Assembly: GCA_964575715.1 (NCBI GenBank)
Contig: CAZNSG010000098.1
Coordinates: 1-24,686 of the forward strand
DNA: 24,686 bases
Source of the DNA: PNAI01 sp964575715
Lineage (GTDB): Bacteria; Pseudomonadota; Alphaproteobacteria; Rhizobiales; Xanthobacteraceae
Reading direction: 5' to 3'
The notes under the pieces were generated by a model. The model worked only from the letters and a program-made list of their open reading frames with translations. It was not told where the DNA came from and ran no database searches. This document shows, piece by piece, positions 1 through 6,986 of the stretch. How positions within the stretch are numbered: position 1 is the first letter of the stretch; the number at the start of each line of letters is the position of its first letter. Position numbers and translations under genes: made by a program.

Positions 1-1003
1 ATTCCTTGTAGGTGGTCGAGCCGATGCAGCGCACGGTGCCGGCCGCGAGCGCGGGCTTGAGCAGATTGGAGGCATCCATCGCCCCGCCCGAGGTGGCGCC
101 CGCTCCGATTACGGTGTGAATCTCGTCGATGAACATGATCGCGCCCGGATAGGCCTCGATCTCCTTGATCACCTGCTTGAGCCGTTCCTCAAAATCACCG
201 CGATAGCGCGTGCCCGCGAGCAGCGTGCCCATGTCGAGCGCGAACACGGTGGAATTCTTGAGCACGTCCGGGACTTCGCCATGCACGATGCGGCGCGCCA
301 GCCCTTCGGCGATCGCGGTCTTGCCGACGCCCGCTTCGCCCACAAACAGCGGATTGTTCTTCTGCCGCCGGCACAGCACCTGGATGGTGCGGCTGATCTC
401 GGCCTCGCGGCCGATCAACGGATCGATCTTGCCCTCACGCGCCTTCTTGTTGAGATTGACGCAATACGCATCGAGCGCGTCGCCCTTTTTCTTTGGCTCG
501 TCGCCGGTCTTGGTATCGGCCTCTTCCTCCGCGCCGCGCACCGGCCGCGCCTCCGACATGCCGGGCCGCTTGGCGATGCCGTGGCTGATGTAATTGACCG
601 CGTCGTAGCGCGTCATGTCCTGCTCTTGCAGAAAATAGGCCGCATGGCTTTCGCGCTCGGCAAAGATTGCCACCAGCACGTTGGCGCCGGTCACCTCTTC
701 GCGGCCGGAAGATTGCACATGGATGACGGCGCGCTGGATCACGCGCTGAAATCCGGCGGTGGGCTTGGAATCTTCCCCGCCATCGGTGACCAGGTTCTCC
801 AATTCCGATTCCAGATAGGACTGCAGGCTGCGCCGCAATTTGTCGAGATCGACGCTGCAGGCGCGCATCACCGCCGCCGCGTCGGTATCGTCGAGCAGCG
901 CGAGCAGCAGGTGTTCGAGCGTCGCATATTCGTGGTGCCGCTCGTTGGCGAGCGCGAGCGCCCGGTGCAGCGACTGCTCAAGATTGCGCGAGAAGGTTGG
1001 CAT
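1..1003 (-). CDS. clpA: ATP-dependent Clp protease ATP-binding subunit ClpA (3' end outside the window)
   Basis: AAA+ unfoldase that feeds substrates, including ClpS-delivered N-degron proteins, into the ClpP peptidase in the cytoplasm. The visible N-terminal 334 codons start at an ATG whose complement is CAT at 1001-1003. They begin MPTFSRNLEQSLHRALALAN, typical of the Clp N-terminal repeat domain. A charged Lys/Glu-rich linker follows, then the first AAA+ module with Walker A GEAGVGKTA (about residue 222) and Walker B IMFIDEIHT (about residue 290). The second AAA+ module and the C-terminus lie off the left edge. clpS is 38 bases upstream on the same strand, the usual alphaproteobacterial order, so the two are probably cotranscribed. 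The identification is firm. Confidence 0.97.
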   Translation of the reverse strand, partial: MPTFSRNLEQSLHRALALANERHHEYATLEHLLLALLDDTDAAAVMRACSVDLDKLRRSLQSYLESELENLVTDGGEDSKPTAGFQRVIQRAVIHVQSSGREEVTGANVLVAIFAERESHAAYFLQEQDMTRYDAVNYISHGIAKRPGMSEARPVRGAEEEADTKTGDEPKKKGDALDAYCVNLNKKAREGKIDPLIGREAEISRTIQVLCRRQKNNPLFVGEAGVGKTAIAEGLARRIVHGEVPDVLKNSTVFALDMGTLLAGTRYRGDFEERLKQVIKEIEAYPGAIMFIDEIHTVIGAGATSGGAMDASNLLKPALAAGTVRCIGSTTYKE

Positions 1004-1041
1004 TCGGTGTCCTGGCCCGTCCCGGTTAATACTATTCCAAG

Positions 1042-1440
1042 TTACTTCTTTTCCATCACGCACTGGAGAGGATGCTGGTGTTTGCGGGCAAAGTCCATGA
1101 CCTGTGTGACCTTGGTCTCCGCCACCTCATAGGTATAAACCCCGCACTCCCCGATTCCATGATTATGAACATGCAGCATGATTCGGGTAGCGGCTTCGCG
1201 ATCCTTATTGAAAAAACGCTCCAGCACGTGGATCACGAATTCCATGGGCGTGTAATCGTCATTGAGCAGCAACACCCGATATAAATTGGGCCGCTTGGTC
1301 TGCGGCTTGGTCTTGGTGATGACAGCGGTGCCGGGCGCGCCGGTCTCGCTCCGGCGTTTGCGCTCGTCTTCGCCCAAATACGGCCGTTTGGGGGCGAAAG
1401 CGGCGACACTGGCGATCGTCTGGTCGGCGGGGCGGCTCAT
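1042..1440 (-). CDS. clpS: ATP-dependent Clp protease adaptor ClpS
   Basis: Adaptor that binds N-end-rule substrates and hands them to ClpA. The 132-residue protein has a flexible N-terminus of about 50 residues followed by the ClpS core. In the core, NDDYTPMEFV carries the N60, D61 and D62 residues that in the family hold the substrate alpha-amino group. M66 sits at the usual gatekeeper position, and LHVHNHGIGECGVYTYEVAETK supplies the conserved H92. It ends HPLQCVMEKK, as most ClpS proteins do. The N-terminal extension is longer than in E. coli (106 residues). It starts at an ATG without a clear Shine-Dalgarno sequence. It is transcribed toward clpA and is presumably the first gene of that operon. 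Confidence 0.97.
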   Translation of the reverse strand: MSRPADQTIASVAAFAPKRPYLGEDERKRRSETGAPGTAVITKTKPQTKRPNLYRVLLLNDDYTPMEFVIHVLERFFNKDREAATRIMLHVHNHGIGECGVYTYEVAETKVTQVMDFARKHQHPLQCVMEKK

Positions 1441-1838
1441 AAGTTTGCTGCAAGCGTGGAACGGGAATTTTAGTGCGACAGGCGCGGCATTAAAGTCAAC
1501 ATAACCTTCATCATAAAGACCGTTTGGCCTGCCTGCCAGATCATCTTGACGTGTCAGCCCCGTCCAGTCTCTCGGTCGTGCCTTATGGGTAACGCCCGGC
1601 CAATAGACACATAGCGACGGTTAATCGTAGCGCAATAGCGGATCATTTGAGACAATTTCGTCAAAAAATAGGGCATTTGGCTTCAGACAATCTCAAAAGT
1701 TGCGAACGAGAATGCGTCAATCGTTAAAAAAAATGACGAGACGCCGAACATTGACCGGCGGGACCGGATTTAGACGGTCGAACTGGACCGGGATATCGAA
1801 CATCGACATGAAGCCGGAATAGATAAGGAATCCGCCCA
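1441..1838. other. Intergenic region between clpS and the first TadG-like gene
   Basis: This 398-base stretch separates two divergent genes and must hold both promoters. On the minus strand a TTGACT (complement 1494-1499) stands 18 bases from a poor -10-like CACTAA (1470-1475), a weak candidate for clpS. For the rightward gene, AAGGA at 1825-1829 is a good ribosome binding site nine bases before the ATG at 1839. An AT-rich patch lies at about 1650-1735. I see no convincing rightward -10/-35 pair, no hairpin terminator and no small gene. Confidence 0.5.
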
Positions 1839-3056
1839 ATGCTGTCCCGCTTCATTCGCGACCGCAAGGCCAGCGTTGCACCCATGCTGGCGCTCGCCGC
1901 TCTTCCGCTTTTTGGCTTCGTCGGCGCCGCCGTCGATTACAGCCGCGCCAACGCCACGCGCACCGCCATGCAATCGGCCCTTGATGCGACGACGCTAATG
2001 CTGGCCAAGACCGCGTTAAATATGCCGAGCGATTCAATATCACAGCAGGCGAAAAATTATTTCACCGCCAATTTTACCAATCCAGAATTGCAAAATGTTG
2101 CGGCCAGTGCAACGACAGCGCCGGTGTCCGGAGGAATATCCGTATCCGGAACCGCCTCCGGTTCAATCAAGACACGATTCATGAAGGTGATGGGGTTTGA
2201 GACGATAGCACTTGCGGTACAATCCGTTGCATTGGCGACGAGCGACGGCCTCGGTTGCGTCTTGGCGCTAAACACCAGCGCGAGCGGGGCAATCACGATA
2301 CAGGGGTCATCCGCCGTGGCGCTCAATAGTTGCAGCGTGTATGACAATTCCAATAGCGATACGGCGCTCGTTTCTGGCGGATCGTCCAGCCTCTCTGCCT
2401 ACTCCGTCGGCGTCGTCGGCGGCGTATCCAGCACCAGCAATATATACACGACGCAGGGAATCTATACGCATACCCCTCCGGTCGCCGATCCTTATGCCAA
2501 CGACTCATACCCGGCCCCGTCCGGCAACTGTCAAAATCAACCGCCGATCCATAACACGAGGACCCTTAATGCCGGCTTCGTCTGCGGGTTGACGCTCAAC
2601 GGCAATGCCGATGTGACTTTGAATCCCGGCATCTATTATATTGGTGCCGGCGGTCTTAACGTCACCGGCACCGCCACCTTGACTGGCAGCGGCGTAACAC
2701 TTGTCTTTCCCTCAAGCGGCGGCAATTACGGAACGGCTACTATCAACGGCGGCGCAACTGTTAATTTAACCGCGCCGACATTCGGACCGACGACCGGGAT
2801 CGTGATATTCGGCGATCGCAACATGCCCGAAGGTTCCAGTTTCAAATTCAACGGCGGCGCATCGCAATATCTTGGCGGCGCAGTTTATGTTCCGAAAGGC
2901 GCCGTTGAATATTCCGGCGGCGCCAGCACCAGCACCAGCTGCACGCAGATCATCGGCGATACGGTCAAATTTACCGGCAATTCCAATGTCGCGATTAATT
3001 GCAGCAGCCAAAAAACCAAGCCTTTCAGCCCGACGGTGGTTCGGCTCGTTTCGTAA
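1839..3056 (+). CDS. TadG-type membrane-anchored, cysteine-rich beta-helix-like protein, copy 1
   Basis: Putative envelope or surface protein of unknown function, 405 residues. A short basic N-terminus (MLSRFIRDRK) precedes one membrane segment at about 12-33 ending in VGAAVDYSRAN. The helix QSALDATTLMLAK follows. This is the pattern of the TadE/TadG-like N-terminal domain of Flp pilus assembly proteins. No von Willebrand domain follows. From about residue 140 the chain is rich in Gly, Ser, Thr and Asn, with short repeated beta strands such as LNPGIYYIG, INGGATVNLTA and FNGGASQYLGG. This suggests a secreted parallel beta-helix. Its only cysteines, C140, C165, C231, C249, C368 and C388, are also in the two downstream copies, so disulfides are likely. 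The start has AAGGA nine bases upstream. It is the most divergent copy at the N-terminus, lacking the ARGGNV stretch. Confidence 0.85.
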   Translation: MLSRFIRDRKASVAPMLALAALPLFGFVGAAVDYSRANATRTAMQSALDATTLMLAKTALNMPSDSISQQAKNYFTANFTNPELQNVAASATTAPVSGGISVSGTASGSIKTRFMKVMGFETIALAVQSVALATSDGLGCVLALNTSASGAITIQGSSAVALNSCSVYDNSNSDTALVSGGSSSLSAYSVGVVGGVSSTSNIYTTQGIYTHTPPVADPYANDSYPAPSGNCQNQPPIHNTRTLNAGFVCGLTLNGNADVTLNPGIYYIGAGGLNVTGTATLTGSGVTLVFPSSGGNYGTATINGGATVNLTAPTFGPTTGIVIFGDRNMPEGSSFKFNGGASQYLGGAVYVPKGAVEYSGGASTSTSCTQIIGDTVKFTGNSNVAINCSSQKTKPFSPTVVRLVS

Positions 3057-3334
3057 TCGGCAGCAGGCGGCGAGCGAAGCTTACTGAAACAAAATCCAGC
3101 CGCACAATGTCACTCCCTGTCGATATGACCGCTGAGTATTGTCAATTGGAATCCACCAGTCGCGCGCCGCATCGAACCGGCCGATTTGAATCATTAGTTT
3201 GAAGAAAAATAAAACATAATTTCTTCATCGCGGCCCGCGTTGCTCCATTGAAGAATACATTCAAGGAAAATTACGTTTAAGTTGTCGCATATTGCTTCAC
3301 CCGGCTTTCATGCGTGACATTTACAAATTGGCGC

Positions 3335-4630
3335 ATGTCAAGAAATCCAGCTTTGGCAGAAGTAGCCACGGACATAAAACAATTATTCGCCCGATTGTGC
3401 CAGCGCCTGCGCCAGTTCCAAGCGGCGCGCGGCGGCAATGTCACAATTCTCTTCGCGCTCGCGACAATTCCCATCATGGGGGCGGTCGGCGCCGCCGTGG
3501 ATTACAGCCGCGCCAGCGCCATGCGTATGTCCATGCAATCGGCATTAGATGCAACCACTCTGATGCTGGCAAAAAATGCGCATAATCTTTCAAGCTCGCA
3601 AATAAGTCAGCTGGGAAGCAATTTTTTCGCAGCCAATTTATCAAGTCCGGAATTGAATAATCTTGCGGTCGCCACAACCTCAGCACCGGGCTCCGGCGGC
3701 ATAACCGTAACCGGGTCGGCAACCGGTACAATCGGCACTCATTTCACAAAGCTGATGAAGGTCGACACGATTACAATCACGGTTCGATCCACTGTCGTGG
3801 CAAATAGCGAAGGTGAAGGATGCGTGCTGGCACTCAATCCCACCGCCAGCGGGGCCGCCAGGTCCATGGGAACGACCAACGTGACCCTCACCAATTGCAG
3901 TCTCTATGACAATTCCAACAACGCCCTAGCGCTCGCGGCTGGCGGGTCGTCCCTCCTCACAGCACTGTCAGTGGGTGTCGTCGGCGGCATATCGAATGTG
4001 AATAGAATTGTCACGACCCAGGGGATCAAGACTGGTATCGACCCGGTGCGCGATCCTTATGTGAATAGCACATACCCGGCCCCATCCGGGAACTGTCAAA
4101 ATCAGGGACCGATCCATAACACGCGAACGCTCAACCCCAACTTCTATTGCGGGCTGACGCTCAACGCCGGCGCCAATGTGACGTTAAATTCCGGCATCTA
4201 TTACATTGGTCAGGGCGGCTTGAGCGTGGCCGGCGGCGCCCGGTTGTCCGGCACCGGCGTAACGATTGTCGTCACGCAAAGCAGCGGCAATTTCGGAACC
4301 GTGACATTGAACGGCGGCGCAACGATCAACCTAACCGCGCCGACGACTGGAGACGATAACGGAACTAAGGGAATCGTATTATTCGGCGATCGAACCATGC
4401 CGATCGGCACCGCATTTCGATTAAATGGCGGCGCATCGCAATATCTTGGCGGCGCGATTTATGTTCCGAATGGCGCGATCGATTTTTCCGGTGGCGGCAA
4501 CTCAAATTCCGGCTGCACGCAGATCATCGGCAATACCATCACATTTACCGGCAATTCCACCGTCGCCATTAATTGCAACGGTTACGGAACCAAGAAAATC
4601 GGCCCATCGATGGTACGGCTGCTTTTGTAA
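3335..4630 (+). CDS. TadG-type membrane-anchored, cysteine-rich beta-helix-like protein, copy 2
   Basis: Second member of the tandem family, 431 residues from the ATG at 3335. A GTG at 3314 would add seven residues, and neither start has a clear ribosome binding site. The cytoplasmic N-terminus is longest here and basic (IKQLFARLCQRLRQFQAARGG). It leads into the membrane segment ILFALATIPIMGAVGAAVDYSRAS and the TadG-like helix QSALDATTLMLAK. The exported part has all six family cysteines in GCVLALN, NCSLYDN, GNCQNQ, CGLTLN, GCTQIIG and INCNG. It also has the strings PIHNTRTL, SGIYYIGQGGL, LNGGATINLTAP and GGASQYLGGAIYVP. One extra cysteine lies before the membrane segment. The gaps of about 280 bases on each side suggest separate transcription from the neighbouring copies. 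The exact role is unknown. Confidence 0.83.
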   Translation: MSRNPALAEVATDIKQLFARLCQRLRQFQAARGGNVTILFALATIPIMGAVGAAVDYSRASAMRMSMQSALDATTLMLAKNAHNLSSSQISQLGSNFFAANLSSPELNNLAVATTSAPGSGGITVTGSATGTIGTHFTKLMKVDTITITVRSTVVANSEGEGCVLALNPTASGAARSMGTTNVTLTNCSLYDNSNNALALAAGGSSLLTALSVGVVGGISNVNRIVTTQGIKTGIDPVRDPYVNSTYPAPSGNCQNQGPIHNTRTLNPNFYCGLTLNAGANVTLNSGIYYIGQGGLSVAGGARLSGTGVTIVVTQSSGNFGTVTLNGGATINLTAPTTGDDNGTKGIVLFGDRTMPIGTAFRLNGGASQYLGGAIYVPNGAIDFSGGGNSNSGCTQIIGNTITFTGNSTVAINCNGYGTKKIGPSMVRLLL

Positions 4631-4921
4631 TTGGCCGCGCGCGGCGAGTGGAAATTTCTGAATTAGAGCCCTGCTACGCAATATCGCTGCGGCCCGTTTA
4701 ATCGCTGCTGATGTTAACCGGGCGCTACATATTGCGCGCCAATTTGAATTGTCGGCTTGACAAATAATTAAACAACCGCGTCAACCCGGCCAAAAACGCT
4801 CCGATCTCGCAGCGCTCGGGAATTCAATACCCCCGAGTTTTCGCATCGAGTTTTACGTGGTTTTCACACCTGAAGCATACGATTTGAGAGAAACTAGAAA
4901 TTCATTTTGCTCGAGGCTGCC

Positions 4922-6175
4922 ATGAACAGGAAGCTACTCGCTCGATTGCCCGAGCGCTTGCGCGAGTTCCGCACGGCGCGCGGCGGCAATGTCGCGATCG
5001 TCTTTGCGCTCGCGACGGTTCCGATCATGGGCGCCGTCGGCGCCGCCGTGGACTACAGTCGCGCCAACTCCACGCGTTCGGCCATGCAATCGGCGCTCGA
5101 CGCGACGACCCTCCTGCTGGCGAAGAAGGCGCAGAGCCTGTCCAGCGCACAAATGGCTTCGCAGGCAAGCACTTATTTCACCGCCAATTTTACCAGTGTG
5201 GAATTGACAGACCTTGTTGCAACCGCTACGCCGGCGACGGTGCCTGCGGGGCTTACCGTAAACGGCTCCGCCACCGGCAAAATCAATACTCAAATCATGC
5301 GAATATTGGGGTTCGAGACGATAACCATCACGGTACGATCGGTTGCGTTGGCATACGCCAATGGCACGGGCTGCGTGCTTTCACTCAACCCGAGCGATGC
5401 CGACGCGATAAAAATAACCGGAACGTCCGACGTCACGCTCAACAATTGCAGCGTGTATAGCAACTCCAGTAGTCCCACGGGACTCTACGCTGACGGATCG
5501 GCCAAGCTGACAGCCCTGTCCGTCGGCGCGGTCGGCGGCGTATACAATGGCAACAACAATATCATCACAACTCAGGGGATCTCGACTGGTCTTGCCCCGG
5601 TTTCAGATCCTTATGCCGGCGTCTCATACCCGCCCCCGCCGGCGAACTGTCAAAATCAAGCGCCGATCCATAACACACGCACACTCTCCGCCGGCTTCCT
5701 CTGTGGCTTGCGGCTCAATGCCGGTGCCAATGTAACCTTGAACCCCGGCATCTATTACCTTGGCAAGGACGGTCTCACCGTGAATGGCCAGGCCACCTTG
5801 AGCGGCAGCGGCGTCACGCTTGTTTTCACAACAAGCGAAGGCAATTACGGAAAAGCAACGATCAATGGCGGCGCAACCGTCAATTTGACCGCCATGACGA
5901 CCGGCCCCACTGCTGGAATCGTGATATTCGGCGATATCACCAACCCGAACTATGAAGATTTCAGATTTAATGGCGGCGCAACGCAGTATCTCGGCGGTGT
6001 GGTCTATGCTCCAAAAGGAAAAATCGATTTCTCCGGCGGCATGACATCAAGCTCCAGCTGCACGCAGATCATCGGCTATACGGTCAAATTTTCCGGCAAT
6101 GCCAAGGTCGAGATGAATTGCAGCGGGTACAACATCAAGTCGTTTGGCTCGACGTCGGTACGGCTCATCTCGTAA
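4922..6175 (+). CDS. TadG-type membrane-anchored, cysteine-rich beta-helix-like protein, copy 3
   Basis: Third tandem paralogue, 417 residues. The ATG at 4922 is preferred because GAGG at 4913-4916 lies five bases before it. An in-frame TTG at 4907 would add five residues but overlaps that site. The layout is a basic N-terminus (MNRKLLARLPERLREFRTARGG), a membrane segment (IVFALATVPIMGAVGAAVDYSRAN), a TadG-like helix (QSALDATTLLLAKKA), then the glycine-rich exported domain. The six conserved cysteines lie in GCVLSLN, NCSVYSN, NCQNQ, CGLRLN, SCTQIIG and MNCSG. By eye it resembles copy 1 most closely in the C-terminal half. The gene ends 30 bases before a strong terminator, which closes the array. 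No pilus assembly genes (tadA, tadB, tadC, cpaB) are in the window to tie it to a working Tad pilus. Confidence 0.84.
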   Translation: MNRKLLARLPERLREFRTARGGNVAIVFALATVPIMGAVGAAVDYSRANSTRSAMQSALDATTLLLAKKAQSLSSAQMASQASTYFTANFTSVELTDLVATATPATVPAGLTVNGSATGKINTQIMRILGFETITITVRSVALAYANGTGCVLSLNPSDADAIKITGTSDVTLNNCSVYSNSSSPTGLYADGSAKLTALSVGAVGGVYNGNNNIITTQGISTGLAPVSDPYAGVSYPPPPANCQNQAPIHNTRTLSAGFLCGLRLNAGANVTLNPGIYYLGKDGLTVNGQATLSGSGVTLVFTTSEGNYGKATINGGATVNLTAMTTGPTAGIVIFGDITNPNYEDFRFNGGATQYLGGVVYAPKGKIDFSGGMTSSSSCTQIIGYTVKFSGNAKVEMNCSGYNIKSFGSTSVRLIS

Positions 6176-6205
6176 CGAGCGGAGAGTTGGCCCAATATTC
6201 CCCAT

Positions 6206-6243
6206 TAAAAAAGCCCGGCATCGCAGCCGGGCTTAACTTTTTT
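6206..6243. terminator. Bidirectional intrinsic terminator between TadG-like copy 3 and phasin
   Basis: A perfect 9-bp stem AAGCCCGGC (6211-6219) / GCCGGGCTT (6226-6234) with a 6-base loop is followed by a T-run (6238-6243). On the other strand the complement of the A-run at 6206-6210 gives a T-run as well. It therefore ends both the rightward TadG-like gene and the leftward phasin gene, which converge here. Confidence 0.92.
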
Positions 6244-6283
6244 ACTCCGTGAACATTCACATCGCAATGTTACGGTGCGATCT

Positions 6284-6622
6284 TCACTTTGCCGCCGTCG
6301 CCTTGCTGACGTAGGGCTCGAACGGCTTGAACGATTCCTTCGCCAGGTCGGCATAGAGCTCGCCGAACTTGGTCGCCTCGGCAATGAAGCTCTCGTAGGA
6401 CGTCTTGGCAAAGTCGGTCTGGATTTCGATCGCCTTTTCAAACGTCTTGGCGCCAAACAGCTTTTCCAGCGCCTTGCTGCCATCCTCGAATGACTTCTTC
6501 GAGTAATCGGCCATTTCGGTGGCGATCGTTTGCGCGGTCTTGGAAAACACGCCAAACGACTTCATCGTCGCATCGAGGTTGTCCTTACCGAGTTTCTGCA
6601 TATCGTCGAAATTCTTAACCAT
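6284..6622 (-). CDS. Phasin family protein
   Basis: Small amphipathic protein that coats polyhydroxyalkanoate granules, or in some alphaproteobacteria acts as a general stress-linked phasin. It has 112 residues, the usual size of the short phasin_2 family, and is helical throughout with the pattern TEMADYSKKSFEDGSKALEK, then FEKAIEIQTDFAKTSYE, and a Lys/Ala-rich end. The ATG at 6622 is chosen because GGAGG lies six bases upstream. A longer reading frame to 6799 would run through the promoter. It has its own strong promoter and terminator, so it is monocistronic. In related genomes I recall a phasin next to clpS, so the TadG-like array probably came between them later. Confidence 0.9.
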   Translation of the reverse strand: MVKNFDDMQKLGKDNLDATMKSFGVFSKTAQTIATEMADYSKKSFEDGSKALEKLFGAKTFEKAIEIQTDFAKTSYESFIAEATKFGELYADLAKESFKPFEPYVSKATAAK

Positions 6623-6717
6623 CTTTGTCCTCCTTGTGATCCCGATGCCCCGCCGCGTGACAACGGAGCTCACTGGCATTTGCTTGTTTTTGCGCAGCTC
6701 TACCGCCCGCAATAAGC

Positions 6718-6745
6718 AATATATTGCACCGCACAAAACTGTCAA
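6718..6745 (-). promoter_or_regulatory. Sigma-70-type promoter of the phasin gene
   Basis: Read on the minus strand, a consensus TTGACA (-35, at 6740-6745) is followed after 16 bases by TATATT (-10, at 6718-6723). The phasin start codon is about 95 bases downstream, leaving a short leader. A 12-bp perfect palindrome GCAATATATTGC (6716-6727) covers the -10 box. It is the best promoter in the window. Confidence 0.75.
6725..6736 (+). promoter_or_regulatory. Candidate PhaR operator inside the phasin promoter
   Basis: TGCACCGCACAA lies in the spacer between the -35 and -10 boxes. It fits every position of TGCRNYGCASMA, the consensus I remember for Bradyrhizobium PhaR, the granule-responsive repressor of phasin and PHB genes. 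A repressor bound here would block RNA polymerase directly. The assignment depends on a remembered consensus and has not been tested. Confidence 0.6.
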
Positions 6746-6754
6746 GGGTGATTT

Positions 6755-6763
6755 TGCAGCGCA
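6755..6763 (+). promoter_or_regulatory. Second candidate PhaR site upstream of the phasin -35 box
   Basis: The core TGCAGCGCA (6755-6763) matches TGCRNYGCA. It sits inside a palindrome TTGC-AGC-GCAA (6754-6764). Read on the minus strand the site becomes TGCGCTGCAAAA, one mismatch from the remembered PhaR consensus. With the site at 6725-6736 it brackets the -35 element, about 30 bases centre to centre, or close to three helical turns. Confidence 0.45.
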
Positions 6764-6986
6764 ATCAAGTAACCAATTTTTCATTGATTGTATTAACATT
6801 TTAGCAACCTCGAATGAATAGATTTCCCCATTATGCTTGCGCTGCCACGGTCTTCGCGCGGCAGGCGGGAGAGGTCTATGCGCCCAATGCGGAAAGCCTG
6901 CCCCTAGCAGTCGGACCGCAGCGGGAGCGGGCTACGGCCTGTCGGTGCTGGTGCCCCGATGGGCCTGAGGGACGGGGAAGGACACG

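Larger units (their letters stand above)
6623..6986. other. Divergent control region between phasin and the D,D-carboxypeptidase
   Basis: This 364-base stretch holds the phasin promoter and candidate PhaR sites (listed separately). It also has a 7-bp inverted repeat CAATCAA (6762-6768) / TTGATTG (6784-6790) with a 15-base loop. The rightward gene has GGAAGGA about four bases before its ATG at 6987. I see no clear rightward promoter and no small gene I would defend. Confidence 0.5.

Noticed and set aside
116..1132. Open frame of 338 codons on the plus strand
   Set aside because: It is antisense to the clpA start and clpS, and its translation resembles no family. High-GC codon bias of the minus-strand genes keeps it open.
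1839..6175. Reading the array as a functional Tad pilus locus
   Set aside because: Only the TadE/TadG-like N-terminus is present. No prepilin, prepilin peptidase, secretin or ATPase gene is in the window, so the pilus link stays unproven.
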